Part shown: positions 22,095-33,138 of the stretch, piece by piece | Numbering within the stretch: position 1 is the stretch's first letter | Layout of the letters: the number at the start of each line of letters is the position of its first letter | NCBI GenBank assembly: GCA_012270995.1 | Contig: JAAXHG010000132.1 | Location: forward strand, 22,208-86,207 | DNA length: 64,000 bases | Direction of reading: 5' to 3' | From: Vicinamibacteraceae bacterium | GTDB lineage: Bacteria > Acidobacteriota > Thermoanaerobaculia > Multivoradales > Multivoraceae | Translations under genes and position numbers: made by a program | Notes under the pieces: generated by a model | Databases searched by the model: none | Told to the model about the DNA's origin: nothing | What the model saw: the letters and a program-made list of their open reading frames with translations, nothing else

Positions 22095-23213
22095 ATGACC
22101 GAACGAAACCGCAGGGACTTCCTGGCCACGGCCGCTCTGGCCGGCGCCGGCGCCGCGGCCGCCTGCGGCGGGGCCGCATCGACCACCTCCGACGGCGCTG
22201 CCGGAGTCGTAACGCGGCCGCGCCTGACCTGGCGCCTGGCCTCCAGCTTCCCGCGCGGCCTCGACACGATCTTCGGGGCCTCGGAGGTGTTCGCCAACCG
22301 GGTCGAGAGCCTCACCGAGGGGCGTTTCCGGGTGCGGCCATACCCCGCCGGCGAACTCGTTCCGGCCCTGGGCGTGCTCGACGCCGTCCAGCAGGGCACG
22401 ATCGAACTCGGCCACAGCGCGACCTACTACTACACCGGCAAGAACCCGGCGCTCGCCTTCGACACGGCAATGCCCTTCGGTCTGACGGCGCGCCAGCAGA
22501 ACGCATGGCTCTACCACGGCGGCGGCTTGCAGCTGATGCGCGGAGTGTTCGCGGACTTCGACATCGTCAACTTCCCCTGCGGCAACACCGGCTGCCAGAT
22601 GGGCGGCTGGTTCCGCCGCGAGGTGAACACGCTGGCCGAACTGCGCGGCATCAAGATGCGCATTCCCGGTCTCGGCGCGGAGGTTCTGAGCCGCCTCGGG
22701 GTAACCGTGCAGACGATCCCCGGCGGCGAGATCTACCCCGCGCTCGAGCGCGGCGTCGTCGATGCGGCCGAGTGGATCGGCCCCTACGACGACCTGAAGC
22801 TCGGCTTCCACCGGGTGGCGAAGAACTACTACTACCCCGGCTGGTGGGAGCCGGGGCCGACGCTGTCGCTCTACGTCAACCGCGCCGCCTGGGACTCGCT
22901 GCCGTCCGAGTACCAGGCGATCGTCGCCGCCGCCGCGGCCGAGACGAACATCGACATGACGGCCCGCTACGACGCCCAGAACCCCGGCGCCATGCGGACC
23001 CTGGTCGACGAAGGCGTGACGTTGCGGCCGTTCCCGGACGAGATCATGACCGGCTGCCGCGACACCGCCTTCGAGCTGATGAGCGAGAACGCGGCGGCCG
23101 ACGCCGGCTACCGGAAGCTCTTCGAGTCGTGGGACGAGGTCCGGCGTTCGTCCTTCCGCTGGTTCAGCACCGCCGAGCAGGCGTACGCGCGCTTCTCGTT
23201 CGGCGGCGGCTGA
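22095..23213 (+). CDS. TRAP transporter solute-binding protein (DctP family) with Tat signal
   Basis: NRRDFLATAALAGAGAAAAC twin-arginine leader; DctP-like body (GGEIYPALERGVVDAAEWIGPYDDLKLGFHRVAKNYYYPGWWEPG). Confidence 0.92.
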   Translation: MTERNRRDFLATAALAGAGAAAACGGAASTTSDGAAGVVTRPRLTWRLASSFPRGLDTIFGASEVFANRVESLTEGRFRVRPYPAGELVPALGVLDAVQQGTIELGHSATYYYTGKNPALAFDTAMPFGLTARQQNAWLYHGGGLQLMRGVFADFDIVNFPCGNTGCQMGGWFRREVNTLAELRGIKMRIPGLGAEVLSRLGVTVQTIPGGEIYPALERGVVDAAEWIGPYDDLKLGFHRVAKNYYYPGWWEPGPTLSLYVNRAAWDSLPSEYQAIVAAAAAETNIDMTARYDAQNPGAMRTLVDEGVTLRPFPDEIMTGCRDTAFELMSENAAADAGYRKLFESWDEVRRSSFRWFSTAEQAYARFSFGGG

Positions 23214-23266
23214 GCGTCCCTCGTCGGAGGTAGAGGCCTCCATGCCGGCCGGCCTCAGTACGCGCG

Positions 23267-23477
23267 TCAGGCTCGTTCGAACTCCTGCCTGCTGATCCCG
23301 AGGTCTCGCAGAATCGCCCGCACGGGTATCTGGCCGAAGGTCGCGGTTTCCCCAGTTCGGGATCGTCGTGCGCATTCGCGTTGGCCGCCGGATCCAGATC
23401 TCGTGACTCCCGCGTCCCCTGCGGTCCAGCTCGTAGTCGAGACGCCGGAGCCTCCGCGTCAGTTCGCGGTACGTCAA
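23267..23477 (-). pseudogene. hicA: HicA-family mRNA interferase with an apparent internal frameshift
   Basis: TTG start overlapping the hicB stop; LTYRELTRRLRRLDYELDRRGRGSHEIWIRRPTRMRTTIPNWG in one frame, then GQIPVRAILRDLGISRQEFERA in another; break at a GGGG run near 23350. Confidence 0.65.
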
Positions 23478-23737
23478 ACGGCGACCATGACCTCGCCGAC
23501 TCCGCGCTGCCCGCCGACGTCCACCGCTGCGGCAGCGACTTCGGGAGGAAGTGGATCGCCATGAGCGCGGTGAGACTCGATGAACGCCGCGGTGACGCTC
23601 TGGAGGTTCTCCAGCGCAAGGGCAGCGGTCTCTCCCCAAGCGCGGCAGCCGGGCAACGCGGGCACTTCCGCAAGGTACATGCCCTCTGTTTCTTCCGACG
23701 GCTCCTTGAGGACGAACTCGAGCCTGTACAGCTTCAT
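23474..23737 (-). CDS. hicB: HicB-family antitoxin
   Basis: MYLAEVPALPGCRAWGETAALALENLQSVTAAFIESHRAHGDPLP. Confidence 0.82.
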   Translation of the reverse strand: MKLYRLEFVLKEPSEETEGMYLAEVPALPGCRAWGETAALALENLQSVTAAFIESHRAHGDPLPPEVAAAAVDVGGQRGVGEVMVAV

Positions 23738-23890
23738 GGCGACCCTCCTTCACTACCGCTCGGCATTCCTCGACGGCCTTCGCCTTCCCGAATGAGCGGA
23801 GGCGCGTCTTCGAGTTCACACTTCCATTCTGGTGCGCTCGGAGAGCCGCCGACGCGCTTCTTCGACCGTTCGGCGCGACCGCCGGGCCTG

Positions 23891-25206
<1,316 letters not shown>

Positions 25207-25210
<4 letters not shown>

Positions 25211-25791
25211 GGCAGTCCCTCCTGCCGCAGATCCTCCTCCTCGGCCCCGGCCTTGAGCGCGCGCAGGCGCAGCCAGTTCCTAGCCGCCTCCGCCAGCCCC
25301 TGCAGGGCGAGGAGCGTGAAGGCCACCAGCAGCACGCTCTTGATCGGATACCGCGGCAGCCCGCCCGGGTCGGACGACACTTCCAGCACCGCCCAGGAGT
25401 TCCGTACCGCCGGCCAGGACATGACGAGTCCGAACACCGCGAACGGGATCAGGAACAGCAGCGAGCCCCACAGGTCGATCCGCCGGCGCCAGCGCTCCGG
25501 CAGCCGGCTGAAGATGACGTCGACGCGGACGTGGGCGCCCGTCAGCAGCGCGTACGCGGCGCCCAGCAGGAAGACCAGGCTGAACATGTACCACTGGAGT
25601 TCGAGGTAGGCGTTCGAACTCAGGTTCCAGCCGGTGAATCGGCCCAGATAACGGACCACCGCGTTGTACGCTCCGACCGCGACCATGGCGAGGGTGAGCC
25701 AGGAGACCGCGACGCCGAGGCGTGTGTTCAGACGATCGGTCCAGACCACGAAACGTGCCAGGAAGCCGCCCAGGGTTGGTGCTGGCGCCAT
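25207..25791 (-). CDS. TRAP transporter small permease (DctQ family)
   Basis: Four-TM protein overlapping dctM by 4 nt; NAYLELQWYMFSLVFLLGAAYALLTGAHVRVDVIFSRL. Confidence 0.92.
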
Positions 25792-25827
25792 GAGCGCGGG
25801 CAGGCTACCACCAGCGCCCCGCCCGTG

Positions 25828-27147
25828 ATGGGCGCTCCGGGGACCGCGCTTCCCCGCCGGTTCGCGCGCCTGACAGCGCTCAATACGGCGTCGAATCTCA
25901 CCGTGCCGCTGGCCGGCCTGGCCGACACCGTGATGCTGGGCCGGCTCGACGACGTCCGCTTCCTGGCAGGCGTAGTCCTCGCGGCCCTCATCTTCGACTA
26001 CCTATACTTCGGCTGCGCCTTCCTGCGGATGAGCACGACCGGCCTCACGGCCCAGGCCTGGGGGCGCGAAGACGCCGGCGAAGTGTCGGCGCACCTGTAC
26101 CGCGCCCTGCTGCTGGCCACGGCGCTCGGCCTCGTGGCGGTAGCGCTCCGGGACCCGCTGGGCGACGCCGGCTTCGGACTCCTGTCCGGCACGGCCGGCG
26201 TGGAGGAGGCCGGCCGTAGCTACTACGACGCGCGCATCTGGGGCGCGCCGGCGGCCTTCGCCAACCTGGCGCTGGTGGGCTGGTTCCTGGGCCGCGGCGA
26301 GGCGGCGCGGGCGCTGCTCCTGGTCGTCCTGGCCAACCTCGGCAACATCGCGCTCAACTGGTGGTTCATCGTTCACCTCGGCTGGGCCGCGTTCGGCGCC
26401 GGGATCGCCACCGCCGGGGCTCAGTGGCTGAGCGCCGCCGCCGGCCTGATCCTGGCGCTTGCGGCCGCACGGCCGCTTCCAGCCTGGACCGCCCTCTTCG
26501 ACCGCGCCGCGCTGCGCCAGATCCTCGCACTGAGTGGACATCTGGTGATCCGCACGCTGCTCCTGGTCACCGCCTTCGCCGTGTTCACCAACGCGAGCGC
26601 GCTCTTCGGCGCCGCCCGGCTGGCTGCCAACGGCGTCATCCTTCGCGTGTTGAGCCTCGCCTCCTACTTCGTCGACGGGGCGGCCTTCGCCGGCGAAACG
26701 CTCGCCGGCATGGCCCTCGGCGCCGGCGACCGTCGCGAGTTGCGGCGCGTCCTGCTCCTGACCCTGGCGGCGGCCGTCGGCTGCGCGGTCGCGTTCCTCG
26801 TCCCGGCGCTGGCGTTCCCCGATGCCCTCTACGCCCTGCTGGTCGATCACGAACACGTCGCGGCGCTGGCGGCGGACAGCAACGCCTGGCTGCTGCCGGT
26901 GCTCCTCTTCGCCGCCCTCGCCTACGCCTTCGACGGCTTCTTCCTCGGCCTGACCCGGGGCAGGCTGCTCAGCCGCGCGATGGCGGTCAGCCTCGGGGTC
27001 GGCTTCGCTCCCCTCGCCTGGGCGGCGATCCACTTCCGCGATCCGGACCTTCTCTGGCTCAGCATGGCCGGCCTGATGGCGACGAGGGCGGGAACGCTCG
27101 GCTACGCGGCGCGCCGGTACCTCGCGCCGGATCGCGGCGGCCCCTGA
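25828..27147 (+). CDS. MATE family efflux transporter (DinF-like)
   Basis: PLAGLADTVMLGRLDDVRFLAGVVLAALIFDYLYFGCAFLRMSTTGLTAQAWG. Start chosen at ATG 25828. Confidence 0.9.
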   Translation: MGAPGTALPRRFARLTALNTASNLTVPLAGLADTVMLGRLDDVRFLAGVVLAALIFDYLYFGCAFLRMSTTGLTAQAWGREDAGEVSAHLYRALLLATALGLVAVALRDPLGDAGFGLLSGTAGVEEAGRSYYDARIWGAPAAFANLALVGWFLGRGEAARALLLVVLANLGNIALNWWFIVHLGWAAFGAGIATAGAQWLSAAAGLILALAAARPLPAWTALFDRAALRQILALSGHLVIRTLLLVTAFAVFTNASALFGAARLAANGVILRVLSLASYFVDGAAFAGETLAGMALGAGDRRELRRVLLLTLAAAVGCAVAFLVPALAFPDALYALLVDHEHVAALAADSNAWLLPVLLFAALAYAFDGFFLGLTRGRLLSRAMAVSLGVGFAPLAWAAIHFRDPDLLWLSMAGLMATRAGTLGYAARRYLAPDRGGP

Positions 27148-27226
27148 GACTCGCCGGCAACCAGGGCGGAGCTACACTCCGGGCCGCCAGCAAATCGTCC
27201 ACGAGTCTCGGGGAGGCCGAAGGCAG

Positions 27227-28012
27227 ATGGGAAAGCTCGAAGGAAAGACCACTCTGGTAACCGGCGGCGGCACCGGCATCGGCCGGGCCACCGCGCTGCT
27301 CTTCGCCCGCGAAGGCGCGTCGATCATCGTCTCCGGCCGGCGCCTCGAGCCGCTCGAGGCGGTCGTTTCCGAGATCGAGGCCGCCGGCGGGAGCGCCTGG
27401 GCCCACTCGGCCGACATGGAGGATCCGGAGGCTGTCCGGGGCCTGGCGGCCGCCGTTCTGGAGCGTCACGCCACGGTCGACGTCCTGGTCCACAACGCGG
27501 GGCACAGCTCGAAGGTGCGAAGCACGCGCTACATCTCGCAGGAGGAATGGGACAGCGTGATGGCGGTCAACGCGACCGGTCCGGCGATGCTGACCAAGGC
27601 GCTGCTGCCAGCCATGCTCGACCACGGCGGCGCCACCGTGATCATGGTGTCGTCGATGGCGGCGATCCGGCCGGGCGTCATGGCCGGCACCGCCTACGGC
27701 GCCGCCAAGGCGGCTTCCCGCAACTACATCATGGGGCTCGCCGCCGAACTCCGGCAGCTCGGTATCCGCGCCACCAGCGTCCTCCCCGGCGAAGTCGACA
27801 CGCCGATCCTCGACAACCGGCCGCGGCCGCCGTCGGAGGAGGAACGGGCCGGGATGATGATGGCGGAGGACATCGCCGAGGCGATTCTGGCCGCGGCGGC
27901 GCTGCCTGAACGGACCGTGATCGAGGAGATGACCCTGATGCCGACGAAGCTCCGCGATTACAGCGCCGACATCGCCGCGGCGCGCACGCTCGGCGCACCC
28001 GAGGAGGACTAG
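27227..28012 (+). CDS. SDR-family NAD(P)-dependent oxidoreductase
   Basis: TLVTGGGTGIGRATALLFAREGA; NAG; catalytic YGAAKAA. Confidence 0.94.
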   Translation: MGKLEGKTTLVTGGGTGIGRATALLFAREGASIIVSGRRLEPLEAVVSEIEAAGGSAWAHSADMEDPEAVRGLAAAVLERHATVDVLVHNAGHSSKVRSTRYISQEEWDSVMAVNATGPAMLTKALLPAMLDHGGATVIMVSSMAAIRPGVMAGTAYGAAKAASRNYIMGLAAELRQLGIRATSVLPGEVDTPILDNRPRPPSEEERAGMMMAEDIAEAILAAAALPERTVIEEMTLMPTKLRDYSADIAAARTLGAPEED

Positions 28013-28018
28013 CGCAAC

Positions 28019-28522
28019 GTGCCGACGATGACCGACAGCGAACGCGACGCCTTCCTCGTAGAGCCCGGCATCCTGATGCGGATCGGCACGGTCTGCGACG
28101 ACGGCAGACCCCTCGTGACCCCGATCTGGTTCATCTTCGAGGAGAACGCCATCTGGTTCACCCCACGCGAGAATTCCGCCTGGTTCGCGAACCTGCGGCG
28201 CGATCCCCGCACCTGTCTGGCGATCGACGAGCAGGACCTCCCCTACCGCAAGGTCCTGGTCGAGGGCGAAGCGGAACTCGTCCACGGCATCGGCGCCGAC
28301 GATCTCTGGCGGGACCGCTACCGCCGGATCGCCCGCCGCTACGGCCCGGAAGACGCCGTCGAGGACTACATCCAGGCTACGATCGACCAGCCGCGCGGCC
28401 TCTACCGCCTGGACCTGGCCCGGGCCACCGTCCGCACCTGGCGCATGCCCGTGGACGACGAGGACCAGTCCGGCATCTGGCACCGGCGCTACTACCGCCC
28501 GGGCACCATCCTCAGCCGCTGA
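28019..28522 (+). CDS. Pyridoxamine 5'-phosphate oxidase-fold family protein
   Basis: MRIGTVCDDGRPLVTPIWFIFEENAIWFTPRENSAWFANLRRDPRTCLAID. Confidence 0.85.
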   Translation: MPTMTDSERDAFLVEPGILMRIGTVCDDGRPLVTPIWFIFEENAIWFTPRENSAWFANLRRDPRTCLAIDEQDLPYRKVLVEGEAELVHGIGADDLWRDRYRRIARRYGPEDAVEDYIQATIDQPRGLYRLDLARATVRTWRMPVDDEDQSGIWHRRYYRPGTILSR

Positions 28523-28979
28523 CGCGGGCCGGCGCCTTCCTGTGCACGACAGCCGCCCCAATCACGCCGCCGATCGTCGAGAAGACGACGTTGATCACCA
28601 GCGAGAAGCCGACGATCGCGATGACGCCAAGACCGGCAATCGTGCTGAAGAGGCTCAACGCCTCGATGTCCTCGGCGGACTCCGCGGCGAGAGCCCCGAT
28701 TCCCATCGCGCCCGTGAGTCCCCCGAGGATCAGGAGTCCCAGGAGAATGCTCAGGACAGAGCCGAAGACACCGGCCAGCGCGCCGATCTTCGCGCCCTCG
28801 CCGTAGGGCGCGGCCGCGGCGGGGGGATCGTCCTTGAGCGCCAGGTAGACGGCCAGGATGCCGCCGCCCACGACGAGCGCGCAGCAGGCGATGTTGAGTA
28901 GTTGGAGGCCCGGGATCTGCGAGGCGACGGCTCCCGCTCCCCCGCCGATCGCCGCCGCACCGATCTTCTTTCCGCTCAC
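28512..28979 (-). CDS. Gly-rich membrane protein, paralogue 1
   Basis: AAAIGGGAGAVASQIPGLQLLNIACCALVVGGGILAVYLA; same family as 29042-29527. Confidence 0.7.
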   Translation of the reverse strand: MSGKKIGAAAIGGGAGAVASQIPGLQLLNIACCALVVGGGILAVYLALKDDPPAAAAPYGEGAKIGALAGVFGSVLSILLGLLILGGLTGAMGIGALAAESAEDIEALSLFSTIAGLGVIAIVGFSLVINVVFSTIGGVIGAAVVHRKAPARVSG

Positions 28980-29041
28980 GATGACACCTCCTGTGGAAGG
29001 CCTGTTTCTTGTGTATCAGCGCGGCGCGGACGCCGCGACTC

Positions 29042-29527
29042 CTAGGCTTCCGTCCGGAGCATGGGCTTCTTGTGGAAGACCGCGGCGCCGATCACACCGC
29101 CGATGCCTGAGAAGACGACGTCGACGACCAGGCTCATCAGGAATCCGATCACTCCGACCGCCGCCATGGCGCCGGCCTCATCGTCCCCGAGGGCTTCGAG
29201 CACCTCGGGCGGGAAGCCCTCGATCCCCTCCATGATCGACCGGGCCATCTCCATCGGATCACCGACGAGCGCCGCCATCGGGATCGCCACGATCGCGCCG
29301 ACCACGGCCGCCGCGACGCCGGCCAGAACGCCGATCATCGCACCATCCCCGAGAGGCGCCTTCTCGGTGGCGGGCTCGCCCCGCATCGCCAGATAGACAG
29401 CCAGCATGCCGCCGCCCACGACGAGAGCGCAGCAGATGCAGTTGGCCAGGTTGACGATCGGAATACTGGAGGCGATCCCGGCCGCCCCGCCGCCGATGGC
29501 GGCAGCTTTCAGTTTCTTCGGTGTCAT
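29042..29527 (-). CDS. Gly-rich membrane protein, paralogue 2
   Basis: AAAIGGGAAGIASSIPIVNLANCICCALVVGGGMLAVYLA; C-terminal IGGVIGAAVFHKK matches paralogue 1 IGGVIGAAVVHRK. Confidence 0.7.
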   Translation of the reverse strand: MTPKKLKAAAIGGGAAGIASSIPIVNLANCICCALVVGGGMLAVYLAMRGEPATEKAPLGDGAMIGVLAGVAAAVVGAIVAIPMAALVGDPMEMARSIMEGIEGFPPEVLEALGDDEAGAMAAVGVIGFLMSLVVDVVFSGIGGVIGAAVFHKKPMLRTEA

Positions 29528-29576
29528 GAAGTCTCCTCGGACTGGTCGAACTCGAGAGCGCGCCGATCAAGACGCT

Positions 29577-30152
29577 CTACGGGTTCTCGGGTGGCAAGTT
29601 TCGAGGCATCTGTTGGAAGATCTGGCCGACCGCCGCCCACACCAGGACGGCGATCGGCGCCGCCGCCAGCACAGCGGTCCCAAACCGGCTCATCGGCGTG
29701 TTGAACGGCAGCAGCCAGTCGACGGCGGTCGGCGCCAGGAGGAAGAGGATCCGCCGGGGCCTGTCAAGCAGCCAGTCGCGCGCCGGACGAAGCAGCGGCA
29801 GCCCGATCAGCCCCAGCGTGAAGCCAGCGTAGAAGCCAAAGCAGCGATGGCAGACGGCCAGGGGGTGCTCCCCCAGGTGGAAGCTCCGCTCGGCGATCTG
29901 ATGGCAGACCGGCGCGAAGAACTCGTAAAGCAGCGCTGCAGCACGGCCGCCGGAAGCGGCGAGGAGCGGCGCGGCAACGACCATCCCGACGGTCAGGCAG
30001 CACAGCACAACGAGCCCCGCGGTCACGAGCGAAGCGGCGCGACTCGCCGTGAAGGGCGCTGGACCACCGGCAGTCGAAGCCCGCACTCCGAGCCGTCCCA
30101 CAGGCACGGCGGCGGCGGATTGGGGCGAGACCCCGAGCCGGCGGCGAAGCAT
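29577..30152 (-). CDS. DUF2085 family membrane protein
   Basis: PVCHQIAERSFHLGEHPLAVCHRCFGFYAGFTLGL. Confidence 0.85.
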   Translation of the reverse strand: MLRRRLGVSPQSAAAVPVGRLGVRASTAGGPAPFTASRAASLVTAGLVVLCCLTVGMVVAAPLLAASGGRAAALLYEFFAPVCHQIAERSFHLGEHPLAVCHRCFGFYAGFTLGLIGLPLLRPARDWLLDRPRRILFLLAPTAVDWLLPFNTPMSRFGTAVLAAAPIAVLVWAAVGQIFQQMPRNLPPENP

Positions 30153-30161
30153 CGGGAGTTA

Positions 30162-30176
30162 GTGTAGCGACTACAC
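30162..30176. promoter_or_regulatory. Perfect short palindrome in the DUF2085/asnS divergent intergenic region (operator-like)
   Basis: gtgtag-cga-ctacac; TATGAT candidate -10 at 30197-30202 for asnS. Confidence 0.35.
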
Positions 30177-30222
30177 CCGACTCCTGCTCTCGCAAGTATG
30201 ATCGCGCCGTGGGGGGCGATCG

Positions 30223-31517
<1,295 letters not shown>

Positions 31518-31521
<4 letters not shown>

Positions 31522-32195
31522 CCGACCCGGTCGAGGATCTCGAAGTCCGTCTCGGCCACCGGTTCGAGAACCGCGCGTTGCTCGAGCAGGCCCTGACCCA
31601 CAGCTCCTTCGCCAACGAACGGGACCTCGAGCAGGACAACGAGCGGCTGGAGTTTCTGGGCGACTCGGTGCTGGGGCTGGTCGTGGCGAACCGGCTCTTC
31701 CGCTGTCATCCGTCGACGCCCGAAGGCGTCCTGTCGCGGGCCAGGTCCCATGTCGTCAGTTCGGAGGCTCTGGCCCGACGAGCCCGGGAGCTCGATCTCG
31801 GCCCGGCGCTTCGCCTTGGCCACGGCGAGGACCAGTCGGGCGGCAGCGAGAAGCCGTCTCTCCTGGCGGACGCCCTCGAAGCCGTGATCGGGGCCGTCTT
31901 CGTCGACGGCGGCCTTCAGGCCGCCCGCGATCTGGTCGAACCGTGGATCGAGGCGGAAGCCGCCGAAGCCATGGACGCGCTGGACGCGAAGTCGGACTTG
32001 CAGGAGTCGCTCCAGGGTCAGGGACTCGAACCTCCGTTCTACCACCACGTCGGCCGTGACGGGCCGGACCACGACCCCGTGTTCCACGTCGAGTGCTGGG
32101 TCGGAGGCCGCGCCGTGGCCGCGGCGTCCGGTCACTCGAAGAAGGAGGCCGAGCGCCGGGCCGCCGCCCGGGCATTGGCCGCGTTCTCAGGGTAA
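31518..32195 (+). CDS. rnc: Ribonuclease III
   Basis: THSSFANE...NERLEFLGDSVLGLVVA; LLADALEAVIGAVFVDGG; C-terminal dsRBD. Start uncertain (CTG at 31518 overlapping the asnS stop). Confidence 0.9.
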
Positions 32196-32771
32196 CGGCC
32201 CGTCCCGGTCCGACCGGCCCGTACGGGCTTCGCGTCGAATCTCCTGAAGGAGAGCCGCGCAGCCGAGTTCCGACGCAAGGGCGTCCAGCAGCCGTTCGTC
32301 CACCGGCTGCGGATCCAGGAGCATGCCGAGCACGTCGCTTCGGCTCCTGACGCTGCCGCTTCGTGCCCAAAGGAGCTTCGAGAGGATCGCATCTTCCTTC
32401 GAGACGATCCGTACTTGGAGGCCGTCGAAGATATCGACGGTCCGGCTGCGGCCGAGTTCGCCCGGGACGGCTTCGCCGACGTGGAAGTCGGCCTTGACGA
32501 CGAGTTCCAGATGAAGGGCCTGAAACATGCCTCCGACCTCCGCGGCGCGCGCCGCCCGACGTTGGTCGACGAGAAAATCCGGACTCAAGGCCTTGGCGAT
32601 CCACTCCGCATCGGCCGAAGTCAGCCGGACGACTACGTCGACGTCCTGGGTCAAGCGCGGTTCGCCGTAGAAGGACGACGCCAGTCCACCGGTCACGTGG
32701 TACGGGGCTTCCCCTGCCTCCAGCGCCGCAATCACCAGCTCCAGCACCCGGCGAATCGGGACCGGGTTCAC
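32187..32771 (-). CDS. Nucleotidyltransferase-fold protein (AbiEii/DUF-type NTase)
   Basis: YHVTGGLASSFYGEPRLTQDVDVVVRL. Confidence 0.7.
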   Translation of the reverse strand: MNPVPIRRVLELVIAALEAGEAPYHVTGGLASSFYGEPRLTQDVDVVVRLTSADAEWIAKALSPDFLVDQRRAARAAEVGGMFQALHLELVVKADFHVGEAVPGELGRSRTVDIFDGLQVRIVSKEDAILSKLLWARSGSVRSRSDVLGMLLDPQPVDERLLDALASELGCAALLQEIRREARTGRSDRDGPLP

Positions 32772-33034
32772 GAATCGAGCCGGGAAATCAGGTCGAGAGT
32801 CTCCGGGTCGGAACGGTACATCCGGGCGGCCACGCGACGCCGAACTTCGTGAGGCGGGAGGCCCGGGTTCTCAACGAGGACCTGACGCGCCAGCATCTCC
32901 CAGACCTCTTCGAAGATCTCAGCCGATCTCTCGACCCGTCGCCGCCCGGACCAGCTCGCGATCTCCGCCCGATACCGCCGCTCGATCTCGCTCACCCTAG
33001 GCAGCCTACACCGGCCCGGGGCCGTTTGCGTCAA
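32768..33034 (-). CDS. Small protein paired with the downstream nucleotidyltransferase
   Basis: 88-aa ORF with a 4-nt overlap with 32187-32771; no recognised domain. Confidence 0.55.
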   Translation of the reverse strand: MTQTAPGRCRLPRVSEIERRYRAEIASWSGRRRVERSAEIFEEVWEMLARQVLVENPGLPPHEVRRRVAARMYRSDPETLDLISRLDS

Positions 33035-33138
33035 GGCGCTGTCGCCGAGCGGAAAGGAGCCAGCAAGATCGGGTTCGAGCGGCCCAAAGAGACCTCTCGA
33101 CGGCCCCCGAAAGGTCCGGTTGATACCCTCCCCGCGCT

